Positions 1-6,063 of a stretch of DNA of 6,248 nucleotides are shown here, in pieces. Each line of letters begins with the position of its first letter. The stretch's first letter is position 1. Origin of the DNA: an uncultured Collinsella sp. (lineage in GTDB: Bacteria > Actinomycetota > Coriobacteriia > Coriobacteriales > Coriobacteriaceae); NCBI GenBank assembly GCA_902478865.1, contig CABSNA010000081.1, positions 1 through 6,248 on the forward strand. Direction: 5' to 3'. Made by a program: the position numbers and the translations under genes. The notes under the pieces were generated by a model. The model saw only the letters and a list, made by a program, of their open reading frames with translations, made no database searches and was not told the origin of the DNA.

Positions 1-1795
1 TCTTATCGGAGGCTTCGGCCTCGGCGGACTGTTCGGCGGTTTTCTCGGAATCTGATTCGGAGGTCGATCCCTGATTGGTGTTGTCGCGAATCGTTTGCGC
101 GTCGATCACCTGGCGGGTCTGCTCCTCGTCGATCTGGTGGCGGTACTTGGATATCGTGTCCTGCGCATCGTCGACACTTGTTTGCGGAATGCCCGCCTTG
201 AGGCGGTTTTGCGTGTCTTCGGGCAGGTCGGATAGCTTGATGCTGGTTTCGCTTTCGAGCCAGTGGAGCTTGAGTCCGAGCGGCTTGCCGGGCAGGCCGC
301 GCCAGACGGCGACATTGCCCTGGTAGGTACCCAGGTAGTACGAGCCGGTGACACCCGTGTAGGCCCAGATGCCAGCTGCCAGCACAAAGACGAGGGCCAG
401 GATGGCGGCGATAGTAACGTTGCGGCGACGCACGCGTTGCGCCTCGCGCATGACGCCATCGTCAACCAGGTCAACGACTACTACGGTCACGTTGTCGTGG
501 CCGCCGGCGGCAAGCGCCGCGTCCACTAGGTTGTCGACGCAGATTTGCGCGGTTGAGGACTGCGTGGCGATGTTCTCGATATCGCTATCGGGAATCATGC
601 TCGAGAGGCCGTCGGAGCACAGGATCAGGCGGTCGCCTTCCTCGATATGCAGGGTGAAGTGGTCGGCATACATGGCGGGGTCCGAGCCCAGTGCGCGGGT
701 GATGACCGAACGGTTGGGGTGGACGCGAGCCTCGTCTGCCGTGATCTCGCCAGCGTCCACGAGCTCCTCCACGTAGGAGTGGTCGCGGGTCACGCGGATG
801 AGCGTGCCCTCGTGGAGCAGGTAGGCGCGAGAGTCGCCCACGTGGGCGATGGCGAGCGTGTCGTTTTCGATATAGGCGCAGGTGGCTGTGCAGCCCATGC
901 CGGGCTTGCCCAGGCCGTTCAGGGCCGCCTCGATTACGGCGGCGTTGGCTGCCTCGACGGCTGCGGCCAGGCGCGCTGCGTCGGCGGACTGCGGGGCCGT
1001 CTTGGCAATAGTCTCGACGGCGATGGAAGAGGCTACCTCGCCGGCGGCGTGACCGCCCATGCCGTCGCATACGCAAAAGAGCGGCGACTGCACCAGGTAG
1101 GAATCCTCATTGTGCGGGCGCACGCAGCCAACGTCGGAGCGGGCGCCCCACATGAGTTGCGTGGTGGTACCGGCATCATAGGTCGAGTCGGTCTCGATGC
1201 GCTCCTCGGTCAGGGGCTCAAAGCTCATGGTCGAGCCGGGGTCTTTGAGCTTGGCCTCAACGGCGGCAACGTCGATCTCGGCGGTGTCACCGGGAGAGAC
1301 GGTGTCGGTCTCGGCGTTTGATTCGGAATCACCGGTGTCCGGGGAGTCGGGCTCCTCGGAAACGCGGGCGGTCGACTCGTCGTCTTGCGGGCTAACGTCT
1401 ATAGGCTCGGGCGCCGGCGTAGACGCGGGCGCAACCTCGGATGCCGGGGCCATGGGAAACGCCGGCGCGGCGGGCTCGGGTGCTGCAAACACCGCAGCGC
1501 TCTCGTTGATTGCCGCGGCGACGGGCTCTGCAAAGTGAGCCGGCGCCGGGGTTGCTTCGGGCGCTGTGGACTGTTCCGCAGCATGTGCGCCGATGGGCGC
1601 TGCCGCGGCATCCTCTTCGCCCTCGTTATCGGCGAGATCCGAAATATCATGCGTTACATGCGAAAGAGGCAGGGAGAACACGGTGTCCTCGGGCTCCACG
1701 GGTGTGGAGTCCGCCGGAGCGGCGTGGGCCGGTGCAGCTACGGCGGCAGCCGGTGCCTCGGTCATGGTTGCGGACTTGTTCTCCTCGTCGATCAT
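1..1795 (-). CDS. pstP: PP2C-family Ser/Thr protein phosphatase, membrane anchored (PstP-like), C-terminus cut by window edge
   Basis: Metal-dependent phosphatase expected to remove phosphate from Ser/Thr residues placed by the operon's kinase and related kinases. 598 codons are visible with no stop before the edge. Residues 1-210 are a low-complexity Ala/Pro/Glu/Asp-rich extension. The PP2C domain spans about 213-443: RSDVG (219-223), NEDS (229-232), CDGMGGH (243-249), HVGDSRAYL (318-326), TRDHS (336-340), a CSDG motif with D395, and GGHDN (431-435). The metal-binding aspartates D231, D244, D395 and D434 are all present. A basic patch (RVRRR, 454-458) precedes one membrane helix (about 460-481), and the rest, starting GSYYLGTYQG, should lie outside the cell. 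This order matches mycobacterial PstP apart from the N-terminal extension. The ATG overlaps the fhaB stop as ATGA and has AAGGTG about 8 nt upstream. Internal ATGs at codons 190 and 215 lack a ribosome binding site, so the long form is preferred. The fold is certain; the gene symbol rests on context. Confidence 0.93.
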   Translation of the reverse strand, partial: MIDEENKSATMTEAPAAAVAAPAHAAPADSTPVEPEDTVFSLPLSHVTHDISDLADNEGEEDAAAAPIGAHAAEQSTAPEATPAPAHFAEPVAAAINESAAVFAAPEPAAPAFPMAPASEVAPASTPAPEPIDVSPQDDESTARVSEEPDSPDTGDSESNAETDTVSPGDTAEIDVAAVEAKLKDPGSTMSFEPLTEERIETDSTYDAGTTTQLMWGARSDVGCVRPHNEDSYLVQSPLFCVCDGMGGHAAGEVASSIAVETIAKTAPQSADAARLAAAVEAANAAVIEAALNGLGKPGMGCTATCAYIENDTLAIAHVGDSRAYLLHEGTLIRVTRDHSYVEELVDAGEITADEARVHPNRSVITRALGSDPAMYADHFTLHIEEGDRLILCSDGLSSMIPDSDIENIATQSSTAQICVDNLVDAALAAGGHDNVTVVVVDLVDDGVMREAQRVRRRNVTIAAILALVFVLAAGIWAYTGVTGSYYLGTYQGNVAVWRGLPGKPLGLKLHWLESETSIKLSDLPEDTQNRLKAGIPQTSVDDAQDTISKYRHQIDEEQTRQVIDAQTIRDNTNQGSTSESDSEKTAEQSAEAEASDK

Positions 1796-2208
1796 CGACG
1801 GTTCACCTTCATGACCACGTCGCCAATCTGGACTTCGTCACCCTCACGCAGCGTCGCGGGCTCCACGAGCTGGCGGCCGTTGACGAGCGTGCCGTTAAGT
1901 GAGTTGAGGTCCTCGATGATGAGCGCCGGGCCCTGCAGCGAAAAGCGCGCGTGCGAGGCCGAAACGAACGGTTCGTTGATGCAGATGTCCGAAGATGGCG
2001 AGCGACCGACGATGACGGGGCCGAGCATGTCTACGTGAATGCCGCGGATACCGCGCGGACCCTTGTCCACATCGATCGTCCAGATAGCCGAGTCGCGGCG
2101 CTGTCCACGCACAAGTCCCACGCCGGTCTTCATGACGGCGAACAGAAAGATATAGAGCAGGGCGACCAGGACGATGCGGCCTGCAAAAAGGACGATATCG
2201 ATGTTCAT
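1792..2208 (-). CDS. fhaB: FhaB-like small membrane-anchored FHA-domain protein
   Basis: A 138-residue phosphopeptide-reading protein. Residues 5-26 form one hydrophobic helix (starting IVLFAGRIVLVALLY). A short basic linker follows (RGQRRDS, 34-40), then an FHA domain over about 64-136. FHA landmarks are G68-R69, S83 and H86 in VSASHA, and the N102-S-L-N105-G106 turn, which together form the phosphothreonine pocket of this fold. The serine-to-histidine stretch is less basic than the usual SRRH. Size and architecture match mycobacterial FhaB (FipA), which is linked to cell division. The FHA domain should face the cytoplasm. The ATG lies 6 nt beyond the fhaA stop, and an AGGGGAT ribosome binding site sits inside the end of fhaA. 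The gene end overlaps the phosphatase start by 4 nt, so it is co-expressed with kinase, FhaA and phosphatase. The domain call is secure; the FhaB function is inferred from architecture and gene order. Confidence 0.92.
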   Translation of the reverse strand: MNIDIVLFAGRIVLVALLYIFLFAVMKTGVGLVRGQRRDSAIWTIDVDKGPRGIRGIHVDMLGPVIVGRSPSSDICINEPFVSASHARFSLQGPALIIEDLNSLNGTLVNGRQLVEPATLREGDEVQIGDVVMKVNRR

Positions 2209-2214
2209 AAGCGA

Positions 2215-3228
2215 CTATCCCCTAAATTCAAAGGTACTCAGGCCAAACGTCAGCAGATCGCCGTTGCGCAGCGGGCAGCGCGTAATGCGGCGGTTGTTGA
2301 CGAGCGTGCCGTTGGTGGAATTGAGGTCCTCGATCGACCAATCCGAGCCCGTAAAGGTGAGCTGGGCGTGGCGGCGCGACACGTTGGGGTCGCGCAGGGC
2401 AATGTCGGAAACTGAGCGCTCGCGACCGATGGTCACCTGTGCGGAGGTGATGCTATGGCTCTCGCCGCTCACGACGTCGACGAGCTGGGCGAGCGGGCGC
2501 TGCGGGGCGCGAGTGCTCGCCATGTTGGAGGCGATGCCGGCTGCGGCGCCTAGGCCCACGGCGGCACCGGTCGCGGCGGCTCCGCCCATGCCGGCAAGCG
2601 CGTCGCGCGAGACGGTCTGCGGCACCGGGATGGGTGCGGCGGCGGGGTCGGGGACGCTAGGCGCGAAGGGGTCTGCCACGGCAAGCGGGTCGGGAGCGGC
2701 GGCGCGAGGCGTCGGCTGCTGCTGGGGCATGGCGGCGGGGCGCTGCTGCTGCGGGGCAGCAAACTGCTGCTGGCCGGCGCGCGGGGCGCTGGCGGCACGG
2801 CTTGTCGCGGAGTTGTTCTGGCCCAGGCCGTTTTGATAGGCGCGCTCTTCTTCGTACAGGCGGCCAAGCGTGGGGGCATCGACGTTCTCGGCAAAGACCG
2901 AGAACTTGCCGGCGCGCAGCTGCGGATCGATCATAAAGCGCACGAGGGGCTCGCCGACAAAGACATAGCGGCGCTTTTCGGCCTGCGCCTTCACAAACTC
3001 GCGGACCTCGCGCGAAAGCTCGGGGTAGAACGGGGCAAGCATGGGATCGTCGTCGGCGGCGATCAGGATGGTATAGAGTGCCGGCGCCGTGTTGACGCCG
3101 TTGATCACCAGAGTCTGATCCTCCATGTCGCGAGCGGCCTGCTTGGCAAGCTTCTTAAAGGAGAACGGGGCACGGGTGGCACCGAAGATGCCGGCCACGT
3201 GGTCCTCGAAGATGTTCAGGAAGTTCAC
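2215..3228 (-). CDS. fhaA: FhaA-like protein: DUF3662 N-terminal domain, Gln/Pro/Ala linker, C-terminal FHA domain
   Basis: A 337-residue cytoplasmic adaptor expected to bind phosphothreonine proteins. Residues 1-125 resemble the FhaA N-terminal domain (DUF3662), which opens with a typical amphipathic FEDHVAGIFG segment. Residues 136-210 are a low-complexity linker with three QQQ clusters (153-155, 160-162, 169-171) and many Pro/Ala. An Ala/Gly stretch follows (212-236). The FHA domain covers about 247-337 with G268-R269, VSRRHA (S284, H287) and N303-S-T-N306-G307, so the phosphothreonine pocket looks intact. Mycobacterial FhaA has the same order but is longer; it binds the phosphorylated regulator region of the lipid II flippase MviN/MurJ. 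The start is GTG at 3228-3226: it overlaps the kinase stop as GTGA, has GGAG about 11 nt upstream, and retains the family's N-terminal sequence. This strongly suggests translational coupling to the kinase. Family assignment is strong; the partner here is unknown. Confidence 0.93.
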   Translation of the reverse strand: MNFLNIFEDHVAGIFGATRAPFSFKKLAKQAARDMEDQTLVINGVNTAPALYTILIAADDDPMLAPFYPELSREVREFVKAQAEKRRYVFVGEPLVRFMIDPQLRAGKFSVFAENVDAPTLGRLYEEERAYQNGLGQNNSATSRAASAPRAGQQQFAAPQQQRPAAMPQQQPTPRAAAPDPLAVADPFAPSVPDPAAAPIPVPQTVSRDALAGMGGAAATGAAVGLGAAAGIASNMASTRAPQRPLAQLVDVVSGESHSITSAQVTIGRERSVSDIALRDPNVSRRHAQLTFTGSDWSIEDLNSTNGTLVNNRRITRCPLRNGDLLTFGLSTFEFRG

Positions 3229-5078
3229 GAAAGATCACTCTCCGTATAGGTTCTTTGGTATCCGAGCAAATATAGGCATATCCCAACGATTATAGAGGAT
3301 AGGGTTCCCGCAACCGCCGCCTTGGCGATGACCGCGGCTGCAAGGCTGGCAATTTCCATATGGTGTGCAAGACAGGACGCCGCTGCGCAGCCGATGCCGG
3401 TGACAGCGATGGCGGCGATTGCGGCAAGGTTTGAGCCCTGGTCGGCACGCTTGGCATGGGCATTGAGCAGCGCGGATGACGCTGCGGCAGTTGCCGCGAT
3501 CAGCCCAAAGGCAGTCCAAAGGAGCGGATCTCCCAGCGCTGCGGCAACGTTACCGAGCCCCAGCACGCCTCCGGCTGAAAGCGCGACCGTGGCCAGACGG
3601 GCAAAAAGCGCGCCCATGCCCGTTGCCGCGGCGGCGCTTGCCGGGCCGAGCCAAAATGACGCGACGCCGGCGGCGACCCCAGCTGCCAGGAAGGTATTGC
3701 CGGTCAGACAGCCAAGCGCGAGTGCACAGGTGAGCGCGGCGCTCGCGGCAGCCTCGGTGCGACCCCAGGCGATCCACCAACCGGACATGGCGGCGGCAAA
3801 GATCACCGCGACGGGCAACATCGACAGGATGCCCTGCGCCTGCATGGTGGCGTTGGCCATGAGCACCAAAAAGCCCACAGCCGAGATGGCCGAGCCAATC
3901 TGGGGGGCCAGGCCAGCCGCCGCTCCGATTGCGATAGCCGCAATGACCAGGCCGGGAAGCGCCGCGACCCCGGCCGTTTGCATCAGCAAAAAGCTAAAGG
4001 TGCCGCACGTTAGCGCCGAGATAGTGCGCATGGTGTAGTCGCGCGCATGGCTCCAGCGCGTGCCCGCCCAGCCGAGTACGGGGTCGACCTCGATGGCGTC
4101 GTCCTCGTAGTGCGACGGCTCGATACCGTCGAGCTCCTGCTCGTCATCCGAAAGCTCGCCAACCATTTGCTCCAGGCTGCGACGGCCCTCGCGCACGCTG
4201 CCCAGACCGGCAAGGAGCTGGTCGCAAAATGCCTCGATGCTGTTGGGGCGGTCCTGCGGCATGGGGGAGAGCGCGCTCATGAGCGCGCTCTCGGCTCCCG
4301 GGGGAAAGTGTGGTATCAGCTCGCTGGGATAGGTGGCGCCGCCGATGATGCGGTCGAGCGAGTCGGCGGGCGTGGCCGCCATAAAGGGAGCGTTGCCGCA
4401 CAGGCCCTCGTAGATCACACAGGCGAGGGCAAAGACATCGGCGCGTTCGTCGACCGTGCCGGTCTCGATATCGAGCTGCTCGGGCGGCATGTAGCCGATG
4501 GTGCCGCCTCGCGAGCCGCCAAAGCCACCGGCGGACGACAGTCGCGCCATGCCAAAGTCGGTGAGCTTTACATTGCCCGAGTGGTCGATGAGCACGTTGG
4601 CGGGCTTAATGTCCAGGTGGAGTACGCCATTACTATGGGCGAAGGTGAGCGCCTGGCCCAGGGCGTCGGCAATGGCCGCGGCCTCGTCAAAGGTAAGCGA
4701 GTGGCCGTCCGCGCGGTGCAAAAACTCGGCCAGCGACATGCCATCGACATATTCCATAACCAGGTAGGCATAGGCTGTGTCGTGCGTAAAGTCGATGACC
4801 TGCACGATGTTGGGATGTTGAAGCATGGCGGCAGTGTGCGCCTCGCGCAGGACATCCATGATGTCGCTAGCGGGCATGCCGGCACCGTTGATAAGGGGGA
4901 TGCGTTTAATGGCGACGCGGCGGCGCAGGTGCGTGTCGCGGCAGATCTCGATGGAGCCAAAACCGCCGGTCGCAAGTGTCTCGAGCGGCTGGTACCGCTT
5001 GAGCAGCTCGCGAGAGCTGGTGCCCTCCAAGGGAACGTCCGGCGAGAACCGGGCGGTATGTTGCGAGAAAAGCGGCAT
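3225..5078 (-). CDS. Ser/Thr protein kinase (Hanks type) fused to a polytopic membrane domain
   Basis: A 617-residue kinase, first gene of the operon. Residues 29-290 hold the kinase fold: glycine loop LATGGFG (35-41), ATP-binding lysine K58 in VAIK, helix-C glutamate E79, catalytic loop HLDIKPAN (H154, D156, K158, N161), DFG at 174-176, GTIGYMPPE (E200), D214 and R277. All catalytic residues are present, but the usual HRD arginine is leucine (L155). An acidic juxtamembrane segment (about 307-335) follows, then roughly ten Ala/Gly-rich hydrophobic segments from 350 to 608 and a short polar tail. There is no PASTA repeat or other recognisable extracellular sensor. The kinase should sit in the cytoplasm; what the membrane part senses or carries is unknown. 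The ATG at 5078 is chosen because GAGGG lies 6 nt before it; a TTG two codons upstream (5084) abuts that site and could not use it. The stop overlaps the fhaA GTG. Kinase identity is secure, but it is not a standard PknA or PknB. Confidence 0.94.
   Translation of the reverse strand: MPLFSQHTARFSPDVPLEGTSSRELLKRYQPLETLATGGFGSIEICRDTHLRRRVAIKRIPLINGAGMPASDIMDVLREAHTAAMLQHPNIVQVIDFTHDTAYAYLVMEYVDGMSLAEFLHRADGHSLTFDEAAAIADALGQALTFAHSNGVLHLDIKPANVLIDHSGNVKLTDFGMARLSSAGGFGGSRGGTIGYMPPEQLDIETGTVDERADVFALACVIYEGLCGNAPFMAATPADSLDRIIGGATYPSELIPHFPPGAESALMSALSPMPQDRPNSIEAFCDQLLAGLGSVREGRRSLEQMVGELSDDEQELDGIEPSHYEDDAIEVDPVLGWAGTRWSHARDYTMRTISALTCGTFSFLLMQTAGVAALPGLVIAAIAIGAAAGLAPQIGSAISAVGFLVLMANATMQAQGILSMLPVAVIFAAAMSGWWIAWGRTEAAASAALTCALALGCLTGNTFLAAGVAAGVASFWLGPASAAAATGMGALFARLATVALSAGGVLGLGNVAAALGDPLLWTAFGLIAATAAASSALLNAHAKRADQGSNLAAIAAIAVTGIGCAAASCLAHHMEIASLAAAVIAKAAVAGTLSSIIVGICLYLLGYQRTYTESDLS
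4267..4292. repeat. Perfect 26-bp palindrome inside the kinase gene
   Basis: The 13-mer GAGAGCGCGCTCA is followed immediately by its exact reverse complement. On the coding strand it encodes ESALMSALS, in the last helices of the kinase domain (about residues 263-271). In mRNA it could fold into an 11-bp, very GC-rich hairpin with a 4-nt loop. No run of T follows in either direction, so it is not a standard terminator. It may be a by-product of a repeated Ser-Ala-Leu coding pattern. Confidence 0.6.
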
Positions 5079-5084
5079 GGCCAA

Positions 5085-5089
5085 CCCTC
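5085..5089 (-). promoter_or_regulatory. Ribosome binding site that fixes the kinase start
   Basis: On the minus strand GAGGG is followed by six bases (TTGGCC) and then ATG at 5078. The in-frame TTG at 5084 directly touches this site with no spacing, which ribosomes cannot use. This favours the ATG and a protein two residues shorter than the longest open frame. Confidence 0.7.
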
Positions 5090-5154
5090 GTGCGTTTAAA
5101 GTTCGTTTGCGAGTGGCGGGCGCGGGGCCGAGCCGTTCGCGGTGGCATAGATGC

Positions 5155-5167
5155 TGCTAGTGTAGCA
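5155..5167 (-). promoter_or_regulatory. Candidate extended -10 promoter of the kinase-fha-phosphatase operon, inside a 13-bp inverted repeat
   Basis: On the minus strand TGCTACACT reads as an extended -10 (TGn followed by TACACT, four of six consensus bases; the hexamer is at 5164-5159). No convincing -35 lies 16-18 bp upstream, as is tolerated in extended -10 promoters. The predicted transcript would start near 5152 and have a leader of about 75 nt before the ATG at 5078. The same bases form the inverted repeat TGCTA-CAC-TAGCA, so a repressor site is possible. This is the only good promoter candidate in the 138-nt spacer 5085-5222. That spacer shows no terminator, no RNA gene and no convincing small open frame, so read-through from the upstream gene cannot be excluded. 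Confidence 0.35.
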
Positions 5168-5222
5168 CGCTCGGGTTCATGGGGAGGATGGCGGGATGAG
5201 AGGCTGCCTGTCTGGCTTGGCC

Positions 5223-5948
5223 TTAGCGCTTCTCCTTGCTCTTCTTCTGCTTGCGCCGCTTGCTCTTGTTGTCCTGGGGCTTGTTGGCCTTGTCGCCCTG
5301 CTTGGCCTCGGCGGCGGCCTTCTCGGCCTTCATTTTCTTCTTCTTGGTCTCGATGCGGAGTTTTTTGTTGATGTGCGCCTTAAGGAAGGGGCCAAACTGC
5401 TCGGCATCGCCGCGGACAAAAGTGTCCTTAGGGATAGTCACGCCCTGGTCGGCGAACATGGCTACGAAGATGCGCTTGCCGTCGAGCACGTGGTCGAGCT
5501 TCTCAAACGGGAAGAACTGCGACTTGCCGCTCTTGCCCCAAACCATCAGGCCGTCCTCGTTGGCGGCGACGCGGCGATAGCGGCCACCCATGGACTCGTC
5601 GGCCTCAACGGCATCGATAAAGTCGCGGGCGAGGGTGTGGTGCAGGTTTTTGCTCCACCAGGCCAAAAAGGCACCGAATACGATCAGGACAACGCCAAAC
5701 TTGATCCAGTTGCCGCCGGCCACCAGCATGCCGATGCCGAGTAGCGCGGCAATTGCCGCGGCGACATACAGCGAGCCGCGACGCCTGGGCGAGGCGACCA
5801 GACGGGCGAAGTCGGTGACCAGATCGTTTTCGTACTGGTACTCGTTGAGGTACAGGATGCCGTCATCGGCTGCGGCCTGCTTCTCGAGCGCGATCTCGAC
5901 CTGGTCGGCTGCTTCGGAGGGAACGAGGTTGCTCTCTGCGTCTGCCAT
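5223..5948 (-). CDS. Two-helix membrane protein with YcxB-like domain and lysine-rich C-terminal tail
   Basis: A 241-residue protein of unknown function. Residues 1-57 are soluble and acidic. Two hydrophobic helices lie at about 59-78 and 80-98, separated only by a short GN turn, so both ends should face the cytoplasm. Residues 125-192 look like the YcxB-like C-terminal domain: an EDGLMVWGKSGKSQFFPF segment, an FVAMF strand, the IPKDTF motif (172-177) and an FGPFLKAHI helix. The last ~47 residues (195-241) are dominated by Lys with some Arg, including runs such as KKKK and KRRKQKKSKEKR, and are probably disordered and could bind RNA, DNA or lipid headgroups. The ATG at 5948 has AGGAGT 9 nt upstream. 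It is transcribed in the same direction as the kinase operon but 144 nt away from it, and divergently from dnaX, so it may be its own unit. The YcxB assignment is by sequence feel and moderate; no function can be stated. Confidence 0.85.
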   Translation of the reverse strand: MADAESNLVPSEAADQVEIALEKQAAADDGILYLNEYQYENDLVTDFARLVASPRRRGSLYVAAAIAALLGIGMLVAGGNWIKFGVVLIVFGAFLAWWSKNLHHTLARDFIDAVEADESMGGRYRRVAANEDGLMVWGKSGKSQFFPFEKLDHVLDGKRIFVAMFADQGVTIPKDTFVRGDAEQFGPFLKAHINKKLRIETKKKKMKAEKAAAEAKQGDKANKPQDNKSKRRKQKKSKEKR

Positions 5949-6063
5949 GCTCTTTGGACTCCTATCGCGGCGGGCTCGCCGTACGGGTTATTATGAGTGC
6001 AGTATGCCGTGCGACCGCATGGCCGTCGTGGCAACAAGACTCAGTATACCCGGGGGAGCACCC
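5949..6063. promoter_or_regulatory. Divergent spacer between the YcxB-like gene and dnaX with overlapping -10-like boxes
   Basis: This 115-nt spacer should hold promoters for both divergent genes. The AT-rich core near 5988-5996 offers TATTAT on the plus strand (5989-5994, five of six -10 bases) and CATAAT on the minus strand (5995-5990, five of six). Neither has a good -35 at 16-18 bp. The minus-strand box would give a leader of about 35 nt containing AGGAGT (5963-5958). The plus-strand box would give a dnaX leader of about 60 nt. No RNA gene or terminator is seen. Confidence 0.3.
6052..6058 (+). promoter_or_regulatory. Ribosome binding site of dnaX
   Basis: GGGGGAG ends 5 nt before the ATG at 6064. 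It selects this ATG over an in-frame GTG at 6028, which has no comparable site and would add 12 residues not typical of the family. Confidence 0.65.

Noticed and set aside
585..1076. 163-codon minus-strand frame overlapping the phosphatase
   Set aside because: An out-of-frame reading of the PP2C gene giving an arginine-rich protein; the true frame holds all PP2C motifs.
647..1321. 224-codon plus-strand frame opposite the phosphatase
   Set aside because: Antisense to the well-supported PP2C domain; composition reflects GC bias, with no domain and no operon logic.
4047..5099. 350-codon open frame on the plus strand opposite the kinase domain
   Set aside because: It lies wholly antisense to a clear kinase and its protein has no recognisable motif. 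Such long antisense frames are common in GC-rich genes.
5159..5182. Seven-codon leader frame (MNPSVLH) before the kinase
   Set aside because: It has no ribosome binding site and overlaps the predicted -10, so it would not be in the transcript.
5085..5222. Possible terminator after the YcxB-like gene
   Set aside because: Short GC stems exist but none is followed by a T run, so no intrinsic terminator can be supported.
5196..5744. 182-codon plus-strand frame with a Leu-rich start resembling a signal peptide
   Set aside because: It is the reverse complement of the lysine-rich tail and YcxB-like domain; Lys codons read backwards give Leu and Phe.
6028..6063. Upstream in-frame GTG start for dnaX
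   Set aside because: There is no ribosome binding site before it, and the ATG at 6064 gives the standard DnaX N-terminus with good spacing from GGGGGAG.
5949..6063. RNA gene (small SRP RNA or tRNA) beside dnaX
   Set aside because: Such genes often lie near dnaX, but no tRNA cloverleaf signals or conserved SRP loop are seen in this 115-nt spacer.
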